A stretch of 64,000 bases of DNA from Alphaproteobacteria bacterium (GCA_019635875.1 JAHBYP010000004.1:1-64000), one strand, 5' to 3'. Counted from the stretch's first letter, positions 8,760 through 17,219 are shown. Numbers and translations are program-made. The notes: generated by a model not told the origin, from the letters alone.

Positions 8760-8771
8760 TTGTCCGGACAA
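8760..8771. promoter_or_regulatory. Candidate GntR operator, site 2
   Basis: TTGTCCGGACAA is a perfect 12-bp palindrome ending 15 nt before the GTG start of the acyl-CoA dehydrogenase. Its centre is 53 nt from that of site 1, about five helical turns, which would allow cooperative or looped binding. Confidence 0.75.
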
Positions 8772-8786
8772 ATTTGGAGGACGGCC

Positions 8787-9944
8787 GTGCGCAGCATCGA
8801 TCCGGATGACGAGGCGCAGCTTCTGGCGAGCATCGACAAGTGGGTCGACCGCGAGGTGGCGCCGCGCGTCAAGGAGTTCGATCACTCCGATCGATGGCCG
8901 GCCGAGCTGGTCGAGCAGATGAAGGCGCTCGGCCTGTTCGGCGCCACGGTCAGCCCGGAGTACGGCGGGCTCGGCCTGCCGGCGACGACCTATGCCCGGA
9001 TCGTCATGCGCATCTCCTCGGTGTGGATGGCGCTCACCGGCATCTTCAACTCGCACCTGATGCTGGCGCTGGCGGTCGAGAAGTTCGGCACCGAGCCGCA
9101 GCGCCGCCAGTGGCTGCCGAAGTTCGCCAGCGGCGAGATCCGCGGCGGGCTGGCGCTGACCGAGCCCAATGCCGGCACCGACCTGCAGGCGATCCGCATG
9201 ACCGCGCGGCGCGAGCGCGGCGACTACGTCATCAACGGCACCAAGACCTGGATCAGCAACGGCATCGAAGGCTCGTGCTTCGCGCTGCTGGTGAAGACCA
9301 ACGCCGAGGCCAGCCCGCGCTATACCGGCATGAGCCTGTTCATCGCGCCCAAGGGGCCGGGCTTCACGGTGGGCCGCAAGCTTGAGAAGCTCGGCTACAA
9401 GTCGATCGATTCGGGCGAGCTGATCTTCCAGGACTACCGCATCCCGGCCGATCATCTGATCGGCGAGGTCGAGGGCCGCGGCTTCACCCAGGTCGCCGGC
9501 GGGCTGGAGCTTGGCCGCATCAACGTCGCGGCGCGCGGCGTCGGCATCGCCGAGGGCGCGCTGAAGCTCGCCACCGACTACGCGCAGATCCGCCAGACCT
9601 TCGGCAAGCCGATCATCGAGCACCAGGCGATCGCGCTGAAGATCGGCGAGATGGCGACGCGGGCGCGCGCCGCGCGGCTGCTGACGCTCGACGCCGCTGG
9701 CGCCTTCGACCGCGGCGAGCGCTGCGACATGGAGGCGGGCATGGCGAAGTACTTTGCCTCCGAGGCGGCGCTGGAGAACAGCACCGAGTCGATGCGCATC
9801 CACGGCGCCTATGGCTATTCGAAGGAATACGACATCGAGCGGCTCTACCGCGACGCGCCGCTGACCTGCATCGGCGAAGGGACCAACGAGATGCAGCGCC
9901 TGATCATCGCCCGCCAATGGACGAAGAGGCACGCGTCCATATGA
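8787..9944 (+). CDS. Acyl-CoA dehydrogenase
   Basis: FAD-dependent alpha,beta-dehydrogenation of an acyl-CoA, 385 aa. N-terminal helical domain, then GGLALTEPNAGTD and NGTKTWISNG (FAD/substrate middle domain), then the C-terminal helical domain. The catalytic-base motif IGEGTNE has Glu near residue 364. The start is GTG 8787 with GGAGG eight bases upstream; an in-frame TTG at 8760 lies inside the operator and lacks a ribosome site. It is first in a run with two CaiB-type transferases, a MaoC hydratase and an M81 peptidase. The active-site pattern resembles glutaryl-CoA/short-chain dehydrogenases, but the substrate is not settled. Confidence 0.92.
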   Translation: MRSIDPDDEAQLLASIDKWVDREVAPRVKEFDHSDRWPAELVEQMKALGLFGATVSPEYGGLGLPATTYARIVMRISSVWMALTGIFNSHLMLALAVEKFGTEPQRRQWLPKFASGEIRGGLALTEPNAGTDLQAIRMTARRERGDYVINGTKTWISNGIEGSCFALLVKTNAEASPRYTGMSLFIAPKGPGFTVGRKLEKLGYKSIDSGELIFQDYRIPADHLIGEVEGRGFTQVAGGLELGRINVAARGVGIAEGALKLATDYAQIRQTFGKPIIEHQAIALKIGEMATRARAARLLTLDAAGAFDRGERCDMEAGMAKYFASEAALENSTESMRIHGAYGYSKEYDIERLYRDAPLTCIGEGTNEMQRLIIARQWTKRHASI

Positions 9945-11074
9945 ACGCCAAGCCGCTCGCCGGCATCCGCGTGCTGACCCTGGAGCAGTTCGGTGCCGGG
10001 CCCTACGGCACGATGTTTCTCGCCGAGCTCGGTGCCGAGGTGATCAAGATCGAGCCGCCCGAAGGCGATCCGTCGCGCCAGGTCGGGCCGCACAGGCTGG
10101 GCAAGGACGACAGCCAGTACTTCCAGGCGTGGAACCTCGGCAAGAAGAGCGTGACGCTCGACATCAAGAGCGAAGAAGGCCGCCGGCAATTCGAGTCGCT
10201 GGTGGGGACCGCGGACTGCGTGGTGAACAACCTGCGCGGCACGCAGCCGGCGAAGCTCGGCATCGACTACGCGGCGCTGAAGCATCTGAAGCCGGCGATC
10301 GTCTGCCTGCACATCTCCGCCTATGGCCGTTCCGGCGAGCGCGCCGACTGGCCGGGCTACGATTTCCTGATGCAGGCCGAGGCCGGGCTGATGGAGCTCA
10401 CCGGCGATCCGGAGGGCGCGCCGACGCGGGTCGGCGTGTCGCTGATCGACAGCATGAGCGGGCTGACCGGCGCCGTCGGCCTGCTGTCCTGCCTGCTGCG
10501 CGCACGCAGCACAGGGCAGGGCTGCGACGTCGAGACCTGCCTGTTCGACGTCGCGCTGCACCAGCTCACCTATCCCGGCACCTGGTATCTCAACGAGGGC
10601 GATGTCTCGCCACGCGTGCCGCGCAGCGCGCATCTGGCGCTGGCGCCGGTGCAGACATTTCCGACCAGGGACGGCTGGATCTTCGTCATGTGCATGACGC
10701 AGAAATTCTGGCTGTCGCTGGTCGAGGTGATGGGGCGGCGCGATCTGCTCGACGACCCGCGCTTCGCCGACCCCAACACCCGCGCCGTCAACCGCGCGGC
10801 GCTGACCGATGCGCTCGATCCCACGTTCCGAACGCGCACCACGGCCGAGTGGCTGAGCCTGCTCAACGGCCTCTTGCCGGCAGCACCGGTCTACCGCCTC
10901 GACCAGGCACTCGACAGTCCCTTCGTGCGCGGCTCCGGCATGGTCTCCGAGGTGCCGCATCCGACGAAAGGCACGCTGCGCGTGATCGCCAATCCCCTGC
11001 GCATCGACGGCGAGCGTCCGTCACAGGCCGCCTGCTCGCCGCTCGGTGCGGACACCATCACGTATGTATCCTGA
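9941..11074 (+). CDS. CaiB/BaiF CoA-transferase (first copy)
   Basis: Family III CoA-transferase, 377 aa, moving CoA between carboxylic acids. LAGIRVLTLEQFGAGPYG, FLAELGAEVIKIEPP, WNLGKKSVTLD and YDFLMQAEAGLM are standard family blocks; the Asp in the last is the expected acyl-carrying residue. The start is ATG 9941, overlapping the dehydrogenase stop as ATGA; an in-frame ATG 24 nt earlier lacks a ribosome site. Coupling to the dehydrogenase suggests that it activates the acid which that enzyme then oxidises. Confidence 0.9.
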   Translation: MNAKPLAGIRVLTLEQFGAGPYGTMFLAELGAEVIKIEPPEGDPSRQVGPHRLGKDDSQYFQAWNLGKKSVTLDIKSEEGRRQFESLVGTADCVVNNLRGTQPAKLGIDYAALKHLKPAIVCLHISAYGRSGERADWPGYDFLMQAEAGLMELTGDPEGAPTRVGVSLIDSMSGLTGAVGLLSCLLRARSTGQGCDVETCLFDVALHQLTYPGTWYLNEGDVSPRVPRSAHLALAPVQTFPTRDGWIFVMCMTQKFWLSLVEVMGRRDLLDDPRFADPNTRAVNRAALTDALDPTFRTRTTAEWLSLLNGLLPAAPVYRLDQALDSPFVRGSGMVSEVPHPTKGTLRVIANPLRIDGERPSQAACSPLGADTITYVS

Positions 11075-11080
11075 TCATGT

Positions 11081-11203
11081 TCCCTCTCCCCGCGAGCGGG
11101 GAGAGGGTTAGGGTGAGGGGCTGATTCGAGTGACGTACCATCGTCGTGCACAACCTGATGCAACCCCTCACCCCGACCCTCTCCCCGCTCGCAGGGAGAG
11201 GGA
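11081..11203. repeat. Dispersed repeat family B, copy 1
   Basis: Element of about 123 bp with terminal hairpins CCCTCTCCCCGC/GCGGGGAGAGGG and inner blocks GGGTGAGGGG and CCCCTCACCC in inverted order. It fills the space between the two CaiB-type genes, 6 nt after one stop and 13 nt before the next start. Other copies: 22071, 33769, 34687, 45264. Confidence 0.9.
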
Positions 11204-11216
11204 GCAAGGACCTGTC

Positions 11217-12341
11217 ATGAAGCTCCAAGGCATCAAGGTCGTCGACCTGTCCTGGTTCCTGCCGGGGCCGTACCTCACCACCGCGCTGGCCGATCACGGC
11301 GCCACGGTGATCAAGGTCGAGCCGCCGGGCGAGGGCGATCCCGGCCGCCACATCAGGCCGCCGGACCAGCGCACATCGGTGTTCTTCCGCAACATGGCGC
11401 GCGGCAAGAAGAGCGTGGTGATCGACCTCAAGAGCGAGCAGGGCAGGGCCGACCTGTTCCGGCTGGCATGCGAGGCCGACGTGCTGGTCGAGTCGTTCCG
11501 CCCCGGCGTCGCCGCGCGCTTCGGCATCGGCTACGAGGCGGTGAAGGCAAAGAACCCGGGCATCGTCTATTGCTCGATCTCCGCCTTCGGCCAGGACGGC
11601 GCCTATCCCGGCCGCGCCGCGCACGACCTCGCGCTCGAGGCGATGACCGGCGTGCTGAGCCTCACCTTGGGCGACGACGGAAGGCCGGCGATTCCCGGCA
11701 TTCCTGCCGCCGACGTGGTGAGTGGCCTGCACGGCCTGGCCGGCGTGCTGATGGCGCTGCTGCGCCGCGTCAGCACCGGCAAGGGCGACTACATCGACGT
11801 CTCGATGCACGAGGCGCTGATGGCATCCTGCGCCAATGTCGTCGGCGCGCCGTTCACCGACGGCACGCAGCCCGACGTGAAGAACCAGCGCACGACAGGC
11901 GGCTCGGCCTTCTATCGCATCTACGACACGTCCGACGGCCGCCAGCTGGTGCTCGCCGGGCAGGAGATGAAGTTCGTGCAGAACCTCCTGGGCGCCCTGG
12001 GTCGGCCGGATCTCGCGCCGCTCTGCGAATGGCCCGGCGCGCACCAGAAACCAGTGATGGAATTCCTCGAGGCGACGTTCCGCTCCAGGCCGCTGGCGCA
12101 CTGGATGGAGTACCTGTCGACGCTCGACGTCTGCTACGGCCCGGTCAATACGCTGCCCGAGGCGATCGAGGATGCCAATCTGAAGAAGCGCGGCATGATC
12201 GTGACCGACGAGATGGGCCGCAAGCATCTCGCGCCCGTGGTGCGCTTCAGGGACGAACCATCGCAGCCGCTCTACCGCGAGCCGCTGCTGGGCGAGCATG
12301 ACGCGATGTACCTGTCATCCCGGGCGCAGCGAGGGATCTAG
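11217..12341 (+). CDS. CaiB/BaiF CoA-transferase (second copy)
   Basis: Second family III CoA-transferase, 374 aa, clearly diverged from its neighbour (LQGIKVVDLSWFLPGPYL, HDLALEAMTGVL). The start is ATG 11217 after AAGGA; upstream in-frame codons back to 11130 are translated repeat B. The last codons and the TAG stop come from repeat C copy 1: the final residues SSRAQRGI are the repeat read in this frame. The native C terminus has probably been replaced or slightly extended by the insertion. The two CaiB proteins may form a heteromer or act on two acids of one pathway. Confidence 0.9.
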   Translation: MKLQGIKVVDLSWFLPGPYLTTALADHGATVIKVEPPGEGDPGRHIRPPDQRTSVFFRNMARGKKSVVIDLKSEQGRADLFRLACEADVLVESFRPGVAARFGIGYEAVKAKNPGIVYCSISAFGQDGAYPGRAAHDLALEAMTGVLSLTLGDDGRPAIPGIPAADVVSGLHGLAGVLMALLRRVSTGKGDYIDVSMHEALMASCANVVGAPFTDGTQPDVKNQRTTGGSAFYRIYDTSDGRQLVLAGQEMKFVQNLLGALGRPDLAPLCEWPGAHQKPVMEFLEATFRSRPLAHWMEYLSTLDVCYGPVNTLPEAIEDANLKKRGMIVTDEMGRKHLAPVVRFRDEPSQPLYREPLLGEHDAMYLSSRAQRGI

Positions 12342-12378
12342 ACTGCCCCTGGATCCCTCGCTGCGCCCGGGATGACAG
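12312..12378. repeat. Dispersed repeat family C, copy 1
   Basis: Inverted repeat with outer arms CTGTCATCCCGGGCGCAGCG and the complementary CGCTGCGCCCGGGATGACAG, 67 bp in all. It overlaps the last 30 nt of the CaiB-type gene and ends 19 nt before the MaoC start. Other copies: 12924, 15229, 17085, 42187, and a half copy at 54081. Confidence 0.9.
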
Positions 12379-12397
12379 ATTCGATAGGATGAGGCCA

Positions 12398-12916
12398 ATG
12401 GCGAAGACGTCCAAAGAGGTCGGACAGCAGCGCTATCGCGAGCAGTTCGGCCGCTATTACGAGGATTTCCAGAAGGGCGACGTCTACGAGCATCGTCCCG
12501 GCCGTACGATCACCGAGAGCGACAACACCTGGTTCACCCTGCTGACGATGAACCAGCACCCGCTGCATTTCGACAAGGCCTATGCCGCGAAATCGGAGTT
12601 CGGCCGGCCGGTGGTGAACTCGTGCCTGACCTTGTCGATCGTCGTCGGCATGAGCGTCAGCGACGTCAGCCAGAAGGCGATCGGCAATCTCGGCTGGACC
12701 GACATCAAGCTGACGAAGCCGGTCTTCGTCGGCGACACGCTCTATGCCGAGTCCGAGGTGCTGGACAAGCGCGAATCGGCGAAGCGGCCGACGCAGGGCG
12801 TGGTCAGCGTGCGCACGACGGGCCGCAAGGCCGATGGCACGGTGTTCATCAGCTTCGAGCGCACCATCCTGGTGCCCAAGCGCGGCCACGCGGTCGACGA
12901 CAAGGCGGATTACTAG
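12398..12916 (+). CDS. MaoC-family hydratase
   Basis: Hot-dog-fold hydratase, 172 aa. The block TITESDNTWFTLLTMNQHPLHFD contains the Asp/Asn-His pair used for water addition to an enoyl-CoA, and EFGRPVVNSCLTLS follows. Start ATG 12398 is preceded by GAGG; ATG 12389 is possible but would lack that spacing. As part of the dehydrogenase/CaiB run it would hydrate the enoyl-CoA made by the dehydrogenase. Single-domain MaoC proteins of this length include mesaconyl-CoA and other short-chain hydratases, so the exact substrate is open. Confidence 0.88.
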   Translation: MAKTSKEVGQQRYREQFGRYYEDFQKGDVYEHRPGRTITESDNTWFTLLTMNQHPLHFDKAYAAKSEFGRPVVNSCLTLSIVVGMSVSDVSQKAIGNLGWTDIKLTKPVFVGDTLYAESEVLDKRESAKRPTQGVVSVRTTGRKADGTVFISFERTILVPKRGHAVDDKADY

Positions 12917-12923
12917 CACATTG

Positions 12924-12990
12924 CTGTTATCCCGAGCGCAGCGAGGGATTCAGGCCGGCCCTGGATCCCTCGCTGCGCTCGGGATGACAG
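12924..12990. repeat. Dispersed repeat family C, copy 2
   Basis: Arms TCCCGAGCGCAGCGAGGGAT and its complement around GGCCGGCCCT. It lies 7 nt after the MaoC stop and 17 nt before the M81 peptidase start. Confidence 0.9.
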
Positions 12991-13007
12991 AAATGGGAGA
13001 TTGATCG

Positions 13008-14459
13008 ATGCGTATCGCCGTCATGCAGTTCTCGCACGAGACGGTGACGTTCCTGAAGAACGACACCACGGTCGAGGACTTCATCTATCCCGGCTCGCCG
13101 ATGCGCGACGAGGCGCTGCTGTCGCACGATCCCAGGGCCTATATGGGCGGCTTCGTGAAGCTCGCGCGCGAGCATGCCGATGTCGAGCTGGTCGGCATCG
13201 AGTCGCCGGGCTGGCCGAAGACGGGCACCGGCTCGGGCTGGGTGACGGCGGAGGCGTTCGAGCGCTTCACCGGCCGCATGGTCGAGGAGCTCAAGGCGCG
13301 CGGGCCATTCGACGGCGCCTATCTGTGCATCCACGGCGCCATGGGCGTGCGCGGGGTCCCCAGGCCCGAAGCCGAGCTGGCGCGGCGCGTGCGCGCGGTG
13401 ATCGGGCCCAGGGCCTTCATCGCCGCGACCTTCGATCCGCACGCCAACGAGGACGAGGAATTCCTGCGCCACGCCGACATGGCGTTCTGCGTGAAGTACT
13501 TCCCGCACTACGACATGCACCTGCAGGGCGAACGCGCCGGGCGCATGCTGGTGCGCGCCATCCGCGGCGACTACAAGCCCTCGACGGTTACTGTAAAGGT
13601 GCCGATCATCACCGCGACCGTGCTGCAATGGACCGGCGCCTCGCCGTGGATGGACCTGGTGCAGCGCGCGCTGACCTGGGAGGCGCGCGAGCCCGACGTC
13701 TATGTGAACTTCATGTTCGGCTTCCCGTGGGCCGACGTACCGGATGTCGGCATCACCGTGCAGGTGCTGACCAACGACAAGCCCGATCTGGCGAGGAAGA
13801 TCGCCGATGACATGGCGCAGGCGATCTGGCGGCAGCGCAAGGCGCTGGTCGGCGCGGCCAGGGTGCATCTCATAGCGGAGGGCGTCGCGCTGGCCGGGCA
13901 GGCGGTCAAGCGCGGCGAGGCGCCCGTCGTGCTCGCCGACCACAGCGACCGCTCGGGCTACGCGACCTGGATCCTGAAGGAGGTCATCGCGCAGGACCTG
14001 CGCGACGTGCTCTTCGCCACCATCGCCGACGCCGAGGCGGCCGACGCGCTGCAGAAGATGAAGCCGGGCGATCCGTTCGACCGCATGATCGGCGGCCGCG
14101 TCGATGAATCGGCCGGCGAGCCGGTGCGCATCACGGGCACGGTGCGCCTGGTTTCGCCGCATGGCGGCGCGGTCGATTTCGGCAAGGGCAATTGCGTGGC
14201 TATCAGCCGCTACCTGGCACAGGTCACCGAGCCGTCGCAGATCACCGGGTTCGGTCTCGACCTGGCGCGCTTCAAGGTCTTCGCCATCAAGTCGCGCGTG
14301 CATTTCCGGCGCGGCTTCGACGACAGCGGCTTCGCGAAGACCATCCTGCTGGTCGAGCCGAGCGAGCCATTCCTCGGCACGGTGCGGCTCGACGCGCTGC
14401 CCTACGAGAATGTCGACCTCAAGCGCTTCTATCCTTACGCCGATCTGACGTTCCCCTGA
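13008..14459 (+). CDS. M81-family metallopeptidase, MlrC type
   Basis: Protein of 483 aa with the MlrC layout: an N-terminal DUF1485 domain (about 1-290) opening with MRIAVMQFSHETVTF, then the C-terminal MlrC domain (about 300-480). Zinc-ligand candidates are in FSHE, TFDPHAN (Asp-x-His) and the conserved YFPHYDMH segment. The founding member linearises microcystin peptides, but most relatives sit in unrelated catabolic operons and their substrates are unknown. Start ATG 13008 is the third position after GATCG with GGGAG upstream. It closes the GntR-controlled run and may hydrolyse an amide or peptide precursor of the acid handled upstream. Confidence 0.85.
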   Translation: MRIAVMQFSHETVTFLKNDTTVEDFIYPGSPMRDEALLSHDPRAYMGGFVKLAREHADVELVGIESPGWPKTGTGSGWVTAEAFERFTGRMVEELKARGPFDGAYLCIHGAMGVRGVPRPEAELARRVRAVIGPRAFIAATFDPHANEDEEFLRHADMAFCVKYFPHYDMHLQGERAGRMLVRAIRGDYKPSTVTVKVPIITATVLQWTGASPWMDLVQRALTWEAREPDVYVNFMFGFPWADVPDVGITVQVLTNDKPDLARKIADDMAQAIWRQRKALVGAARVHLIAEGVALAGQAVKRGEAPVVLADHSDRSGYATWILKEVIAQDLRDVLFATIADAEAADALQKMKPGDPFDRMIGGRVDESAGEPVRITGTVRLVSPHGGAVDFGKGNCVAISRYLAQVTEPSQITGFGLDLARFKVFAIKSRVHFRRGFDDSGFAKTILLVEPSEPFLGTVRLDALPYENVDLKRFYPYADLTFP

Positions 14460-14530
14460 ATCATCAAGGCGCCGCTTGATCGGCACGCGCTTCGCAGGCA
14501 GCGTCGCTGCGTCAACAAGGAGCGTGGATC

Positions 14531-15205
14531 ATGGGTATGCAGCGATGGATGCCGGCGCTGGCCGCCGGCGTGCTGGCGATCGGGCTGTCGGCGAAGGCGG
14601 GCGCCAACGAGGTGGTCGAGTACTGTCAGACCAGCCTGAACAGCGACCCGGCTGCGAAGACCTTCCCCGACGTTCCCAAGTTCTGCGGCTGCGTCGGCGA
14701 GAAGACCGCGGCGGGCGATCGGGCACTGACCGTCACCGTCATGAAGGCGTCCGACGAGGCGCGCGCCAAGGGCAGCAGGCTCGATCCGGCGACCCTGCCC
14801 GCCGACCAGGCGAAAGCCCTGGAGAGCCTGCGTGGCGTCGTACGGGGCTGCATGCAGCTCGTGATGCAGGATGCCGCGCCCCCGACCGCGCCCTCCTCGC
14901 CGGCCGGCAAGGTCACCGGCATGGCGGCGTGGGGCCAGCTGGTCGGCAACACCGTCGCCGGCAAGGTGGGCGGCAAGGACTACGCGGAGTTCTACCAGCC
15001 GGACGGCACGGTCAAGACAATGGAGGACAGCGAGCTCACCACCGGCAAATGGTCGGTCGAGGGCGATCAGGTCTGCTTCGTCTATCCGAAGGAGGACAAG
15101 GCGTGCTTCACCGTGGAGGTGGCGGGCGACGACGTCACCTTCACCGAGAAATCCGGCACCGGCATCCGCCTGAAGATCCTGAAGGGCAATCCGCGGAACC
15201 TGTGA
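14531..15205 (+). CDS. Secreted protein of unknown function
   Basis: Protein of 224 aa with a clear signal peptide (MQRWMPALAAGVLAIGLSAKAGA, cleavage near 25). The N-terminal half has paired Cys (YCQTSL, FCGCVG, GCMQL). The C-terminal half (about 130-218) has the pattern KDYAEFYQPDGTVKTM, GKWSVEGDQVCFVYP, KACFTVEV, seen in DUF995-like/lipocalin-like periplasmic domains. ATG 14531 follows AAGGAG. It is probably transcribed on its own; the downstream side is a family-C repeat and a convergent gene. No function is claimed. Confidence 0.75.
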   Translation: MGMQRWMPALAAGVLAIGLSAKAGANEVVEYCQTSLNSDPAAKTFPDVPKFCGCVGEKTAAGDRALTVTVMKASDEARAKGSRLDPATLPADQAKALESLRGVVRGCMQLVMQDAAPPTAPSSPAGKVTGMAAWGQLVGNTVAGKVGGKDYAEFYQPDGTVKTMEDSELTTGKWSVEGDQVCFVYPKEDKACFTVEVAGDDVTFTEKSGTGIRLKILKGNPRNL

Positions 15206-15228
15206 TCGCTCTTCCATTCTGCGGCCTT

Positions 15229-15300
15229 CTGGATCCCTCGCCGCGCTCGGGATGACAGCCTGCAGCATCTGTCATTCCGAGCGCAGCGAGGAATCCGGGC
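15229..15300. repeat. Dispersed repeat family C, copy 3 (inside-out)
   Basis: Here the two half-units are in the opposite order: CTGGATCCCTCG..GGGATGACAG first, then CTGTCATTCCGAGCGCAGCG. It sits between two convergent stop codons (15205 and 15319), with no nearby start. Confidence 0.85.
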
Positions 15301-15318
15301 TTCGCTGATTCCAGGTCG

Positions 15319-15795
15319 CTACCCGGTCGCAAGCAGGGCGGCGAGGCGGTCGTAGTTCATTTCCATGCCGGTGGTCATGCCGGAGCCCATCACGCCGTCG
15401 CGCACTTCCTTGCCGGGATATCGGATGGTGATGGTGAGCGTGGTCCTGCCGTCGGACTCGCTGAGCGTCTGCGAGACCAGCGCCTCGCCGGGATACCAGG
15501 GCTCGTCGAATTTCTCGGTCGCCACCAGCTTTTGCGGCACGATCGCTTCGGTGATGGTGCCGCCCAGGCCCATGGTCGGGCCATCCTCGCCGTTGCGCCA
15601 GGCGAAGCGGTAGGCGGTGCCGGCCCTGGGCTCGATCGCGCACTCCGTCATCGTCCAGCCGGGTGGGCCGTTGAGCCAGCGCCGGATGGCGTCGGGCGTG
15701 GAGATGGCGGCGAAAACCCTGTCGCGCGGCGCGTCGAAGCTGCGCGAGATCGACAGCTCGTTGTCCGAGGGCGTCGCAAGCGTGATGCTGCTCAT
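15319..15795 (-). CDS. SRPBCC/AHSA1-domain protein
   Basis: START/Bet v1-like fold, 158 aa. ELSISRSFDAPRDRVFAAISTPDAIRRWLNGP opens the domain, and GGTITEAIVPQKLVATEKF and TLTITIRYPGKE follow. AHSA1-type proteins of this size are usually paired with an ArsR regulator, and none is encoded next door. The start codon is preceded by AGGAG and, further up, by a striking TAGTTAAC dyad that may be the regulator's site. Ligand unknown. Confidence 0.85.
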   Translation of the reverse strand: MSSITLATPSDNELSISRSFDAPRDRVFAAISTPDAIRRWLNGPPGWTMTECAIEPRAGTAYRFAWRNGEDGPTMGLGGTITEAIVPQKLVATEKFDEPWYPGEALVSQTLSESDGRTTLTITIRYPGKEVRDGVMGSGMTTGMEMNYDRLAALLATG

Positions 15796-15807
15796 GGCTC
15801 GCTCCTG

Positions 15808-15829
15808 TAGTTAACGCATTAGTTAACTA
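15808..15829. promoter_or_regulatory. TAGTTAAC dyad upstream of SRPBCC gene
   Basis: TAGTTAAC-GCATTA-GTTAACTA, an inverted repeat with 8-bp arms and a 6-bp spacer. Because GTTAAC is itself palindromic it also reads as a direct repeat. It ends 13 nt before the SRPBCC start and is AT-rich in GC-rich surroundings. It would suit an ArsR- or MarR-type operator. Confidence 0.6.
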
Positions 15830-15844
15830 TAGCGAGGTCCGTCG

Positions 15845-17074
15845 TCAAGCCGGCTTTCTTCGCGCGCCGGCCAGCAGCAGCACCAGCGAGCCGATGATCA
15901 GGATGTTCAGCACGTTGAAGGCGATGCCGCTGCCGAAGGCCGGCGCGTAGGTGCCGTAATGGTCGTAGAGCCGGCCGGCGAACCAGGCGCCGAAGGCCAT
16001 GCCGGCCTGCGCCGTCGACAGGGTCAGCGGAATGCGCCACGACGCCTGCGACGCCGAGAAGAGATCGCGCACCGCCACGGAGTAGGCGGGGATGATGCCG
16101 GAGAAGCCCAGGCCGAAGGCGGCGGCGACGAAGAACAGCCCGGTCTCGTCCTGGGTCAGCAGGAAGCCGCTGATGCAGATCGCCTGGCAGATCGCGCCGA
16201 CGAGCACCGTGCGCAGGCCGCCGATGCGGTCGGCCAGCACGCCCCAGAGCTGGCGCGAGACGAAGGCGGCGGCCAGCATCACCGAGAGCATCATCGCGCC
16301 GCGCGCCGCGACGATGCCTATGTCGCTGCAGAAGGCCACGAGATGCGCCTGCGGCACCGCCATCGGGATGCAGCAGAAGAAGCCGGCGATGCAGAGCATC
16401 ACCTGGGCGACGGTGGGATGGATGCCGGCGATGCGGTGGCCCTGCGCGGCCCGGCCACCTCGGGTCGGATGCGGCACGGCGGCGATCGGCAGCGGCTTGA
16501 GCAGCAGGGTCGCGGGCAGGATCACCGCGGCGATCACCACGGCATAGCCCAGCATCACGTTCTGCCAGCCCCAGGCGCTGAAGCCGCGCTCGAACAGCGC
16601 GGGCCAGACGACGCCGGCGATGTACTGCCCTGAGGAGATCAGCGCGATCGCCGTGCCGCGCCGTCGCTCGAACCAGCGGCTGACATAGACCAGCAGCGGC
16701 GCGTAGATCGCGCCATTGCCGAGCAGGCCCAGCATCAGGCCGTGGCCGACATAGAGCGCCCAGATCGGCCCCAACGAGGAGAGCGCCAGGCCGCAGGCCA
16801 CCATGATCGCGCCGAAGGCCAGGGTGGTGCGCACGCCGATCTTGTCGGCCAGCCAGCCCATCAGGATGCCGCCGGCGGCGGTGCCGAACCAGGCGAAGGA
16901 GCCGGCCAGCGCCACGGTCGAGCGGTCGGTGCCCAGCGCCTCCTGGATCGGCTTCATGCCCACGACGATCAGCAGCGGCGAGCCGAAGGAGATCGACAGG
17001 ATGCCCAGCACGATCCACGCCGTGCGCCACGCGGGCGGGCCGTCGATGCCCTGGGGTTTGCTGGATGGGTCCAC
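15845..17074 (-). CDS. MFS transporter
   Basis: Integral membrane carrier of 409 aa with about 12 hydrophobic helices. The loop-2 motif GWLADKIGVRTT (about 75) and the half-way repeat GVLADRIGGLRT (about 275) are typical of the major facilitator superfamily. The layout resembles oxalate/formate-type and monocarboxylate carriers. The start is GTG 17074 with AGGAG six bases upstream; the open frame extends a further 54 codons, but those are repeat C copy 4. Transport substrate unknown. Confidence 0.88.
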   Translation of the reverse strand: MDPSSKPQGIDGPPAWRTAWIVLGILSISFGSPLLIVVGMKPIQEALGTDRSTVALAGSFAWFGTAAGGILMGWLADKIGVRTTLAFGAIMVACGLALSSLGPIWALYVGHGLMLGLLGNGAIYAPLLVYVSRWFERRRGTAIALISSGQYIAGVVWPALFERGFSAWGWQNVMLGYAVVIAAVILPATLLLKPLPIAAVPHPTRGGRAAQGHRIAGIHPTVAQVMLCIAGFFCCIPMAVPQAHLVAFCSDIGIVAARGAMMLSVMLAAAFVSRQLWGVLADRIGGLRTVLVGAICQAICISGFLLTQDETGLFFVAAAFGLGFSGIIPAYSVAVRDLFSASQASWRIPLTLSTAQAGMAFGAWFAGRLYDHYGTYAPAFGSGIAFNVLNILIIGSLVLLLAGARRKPA

Positions 17075-17084
17075 TTCGGCTCCT

Positions 17085-17185
17085 GTCGTCCTGAGCGCAG
17101 CGAAGGACCTTGCGGTGATGCGAACGGACATGACGCAGGTCGATGTCCGCGATACCGCAAGGTCCTTCGCTGCGCTCAGGACGAC
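17085..17185. repeat. Dispersed repeat family C, copy 4 (long form)
   Basis: Perfect or near-perfect arms of about 32 nt (GTCGTCCTGAGCGCAGCGAA... and its complement) around a 37-nt centre. Its left edge touches the AGGAG of the MFS gene, 10 nt before that start. Confidence 0.9.
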
Positions 17186-17219
17186 GGGTTGTTTCCTCCG
17201 CGGGGGAGGGTAGGGCGAA

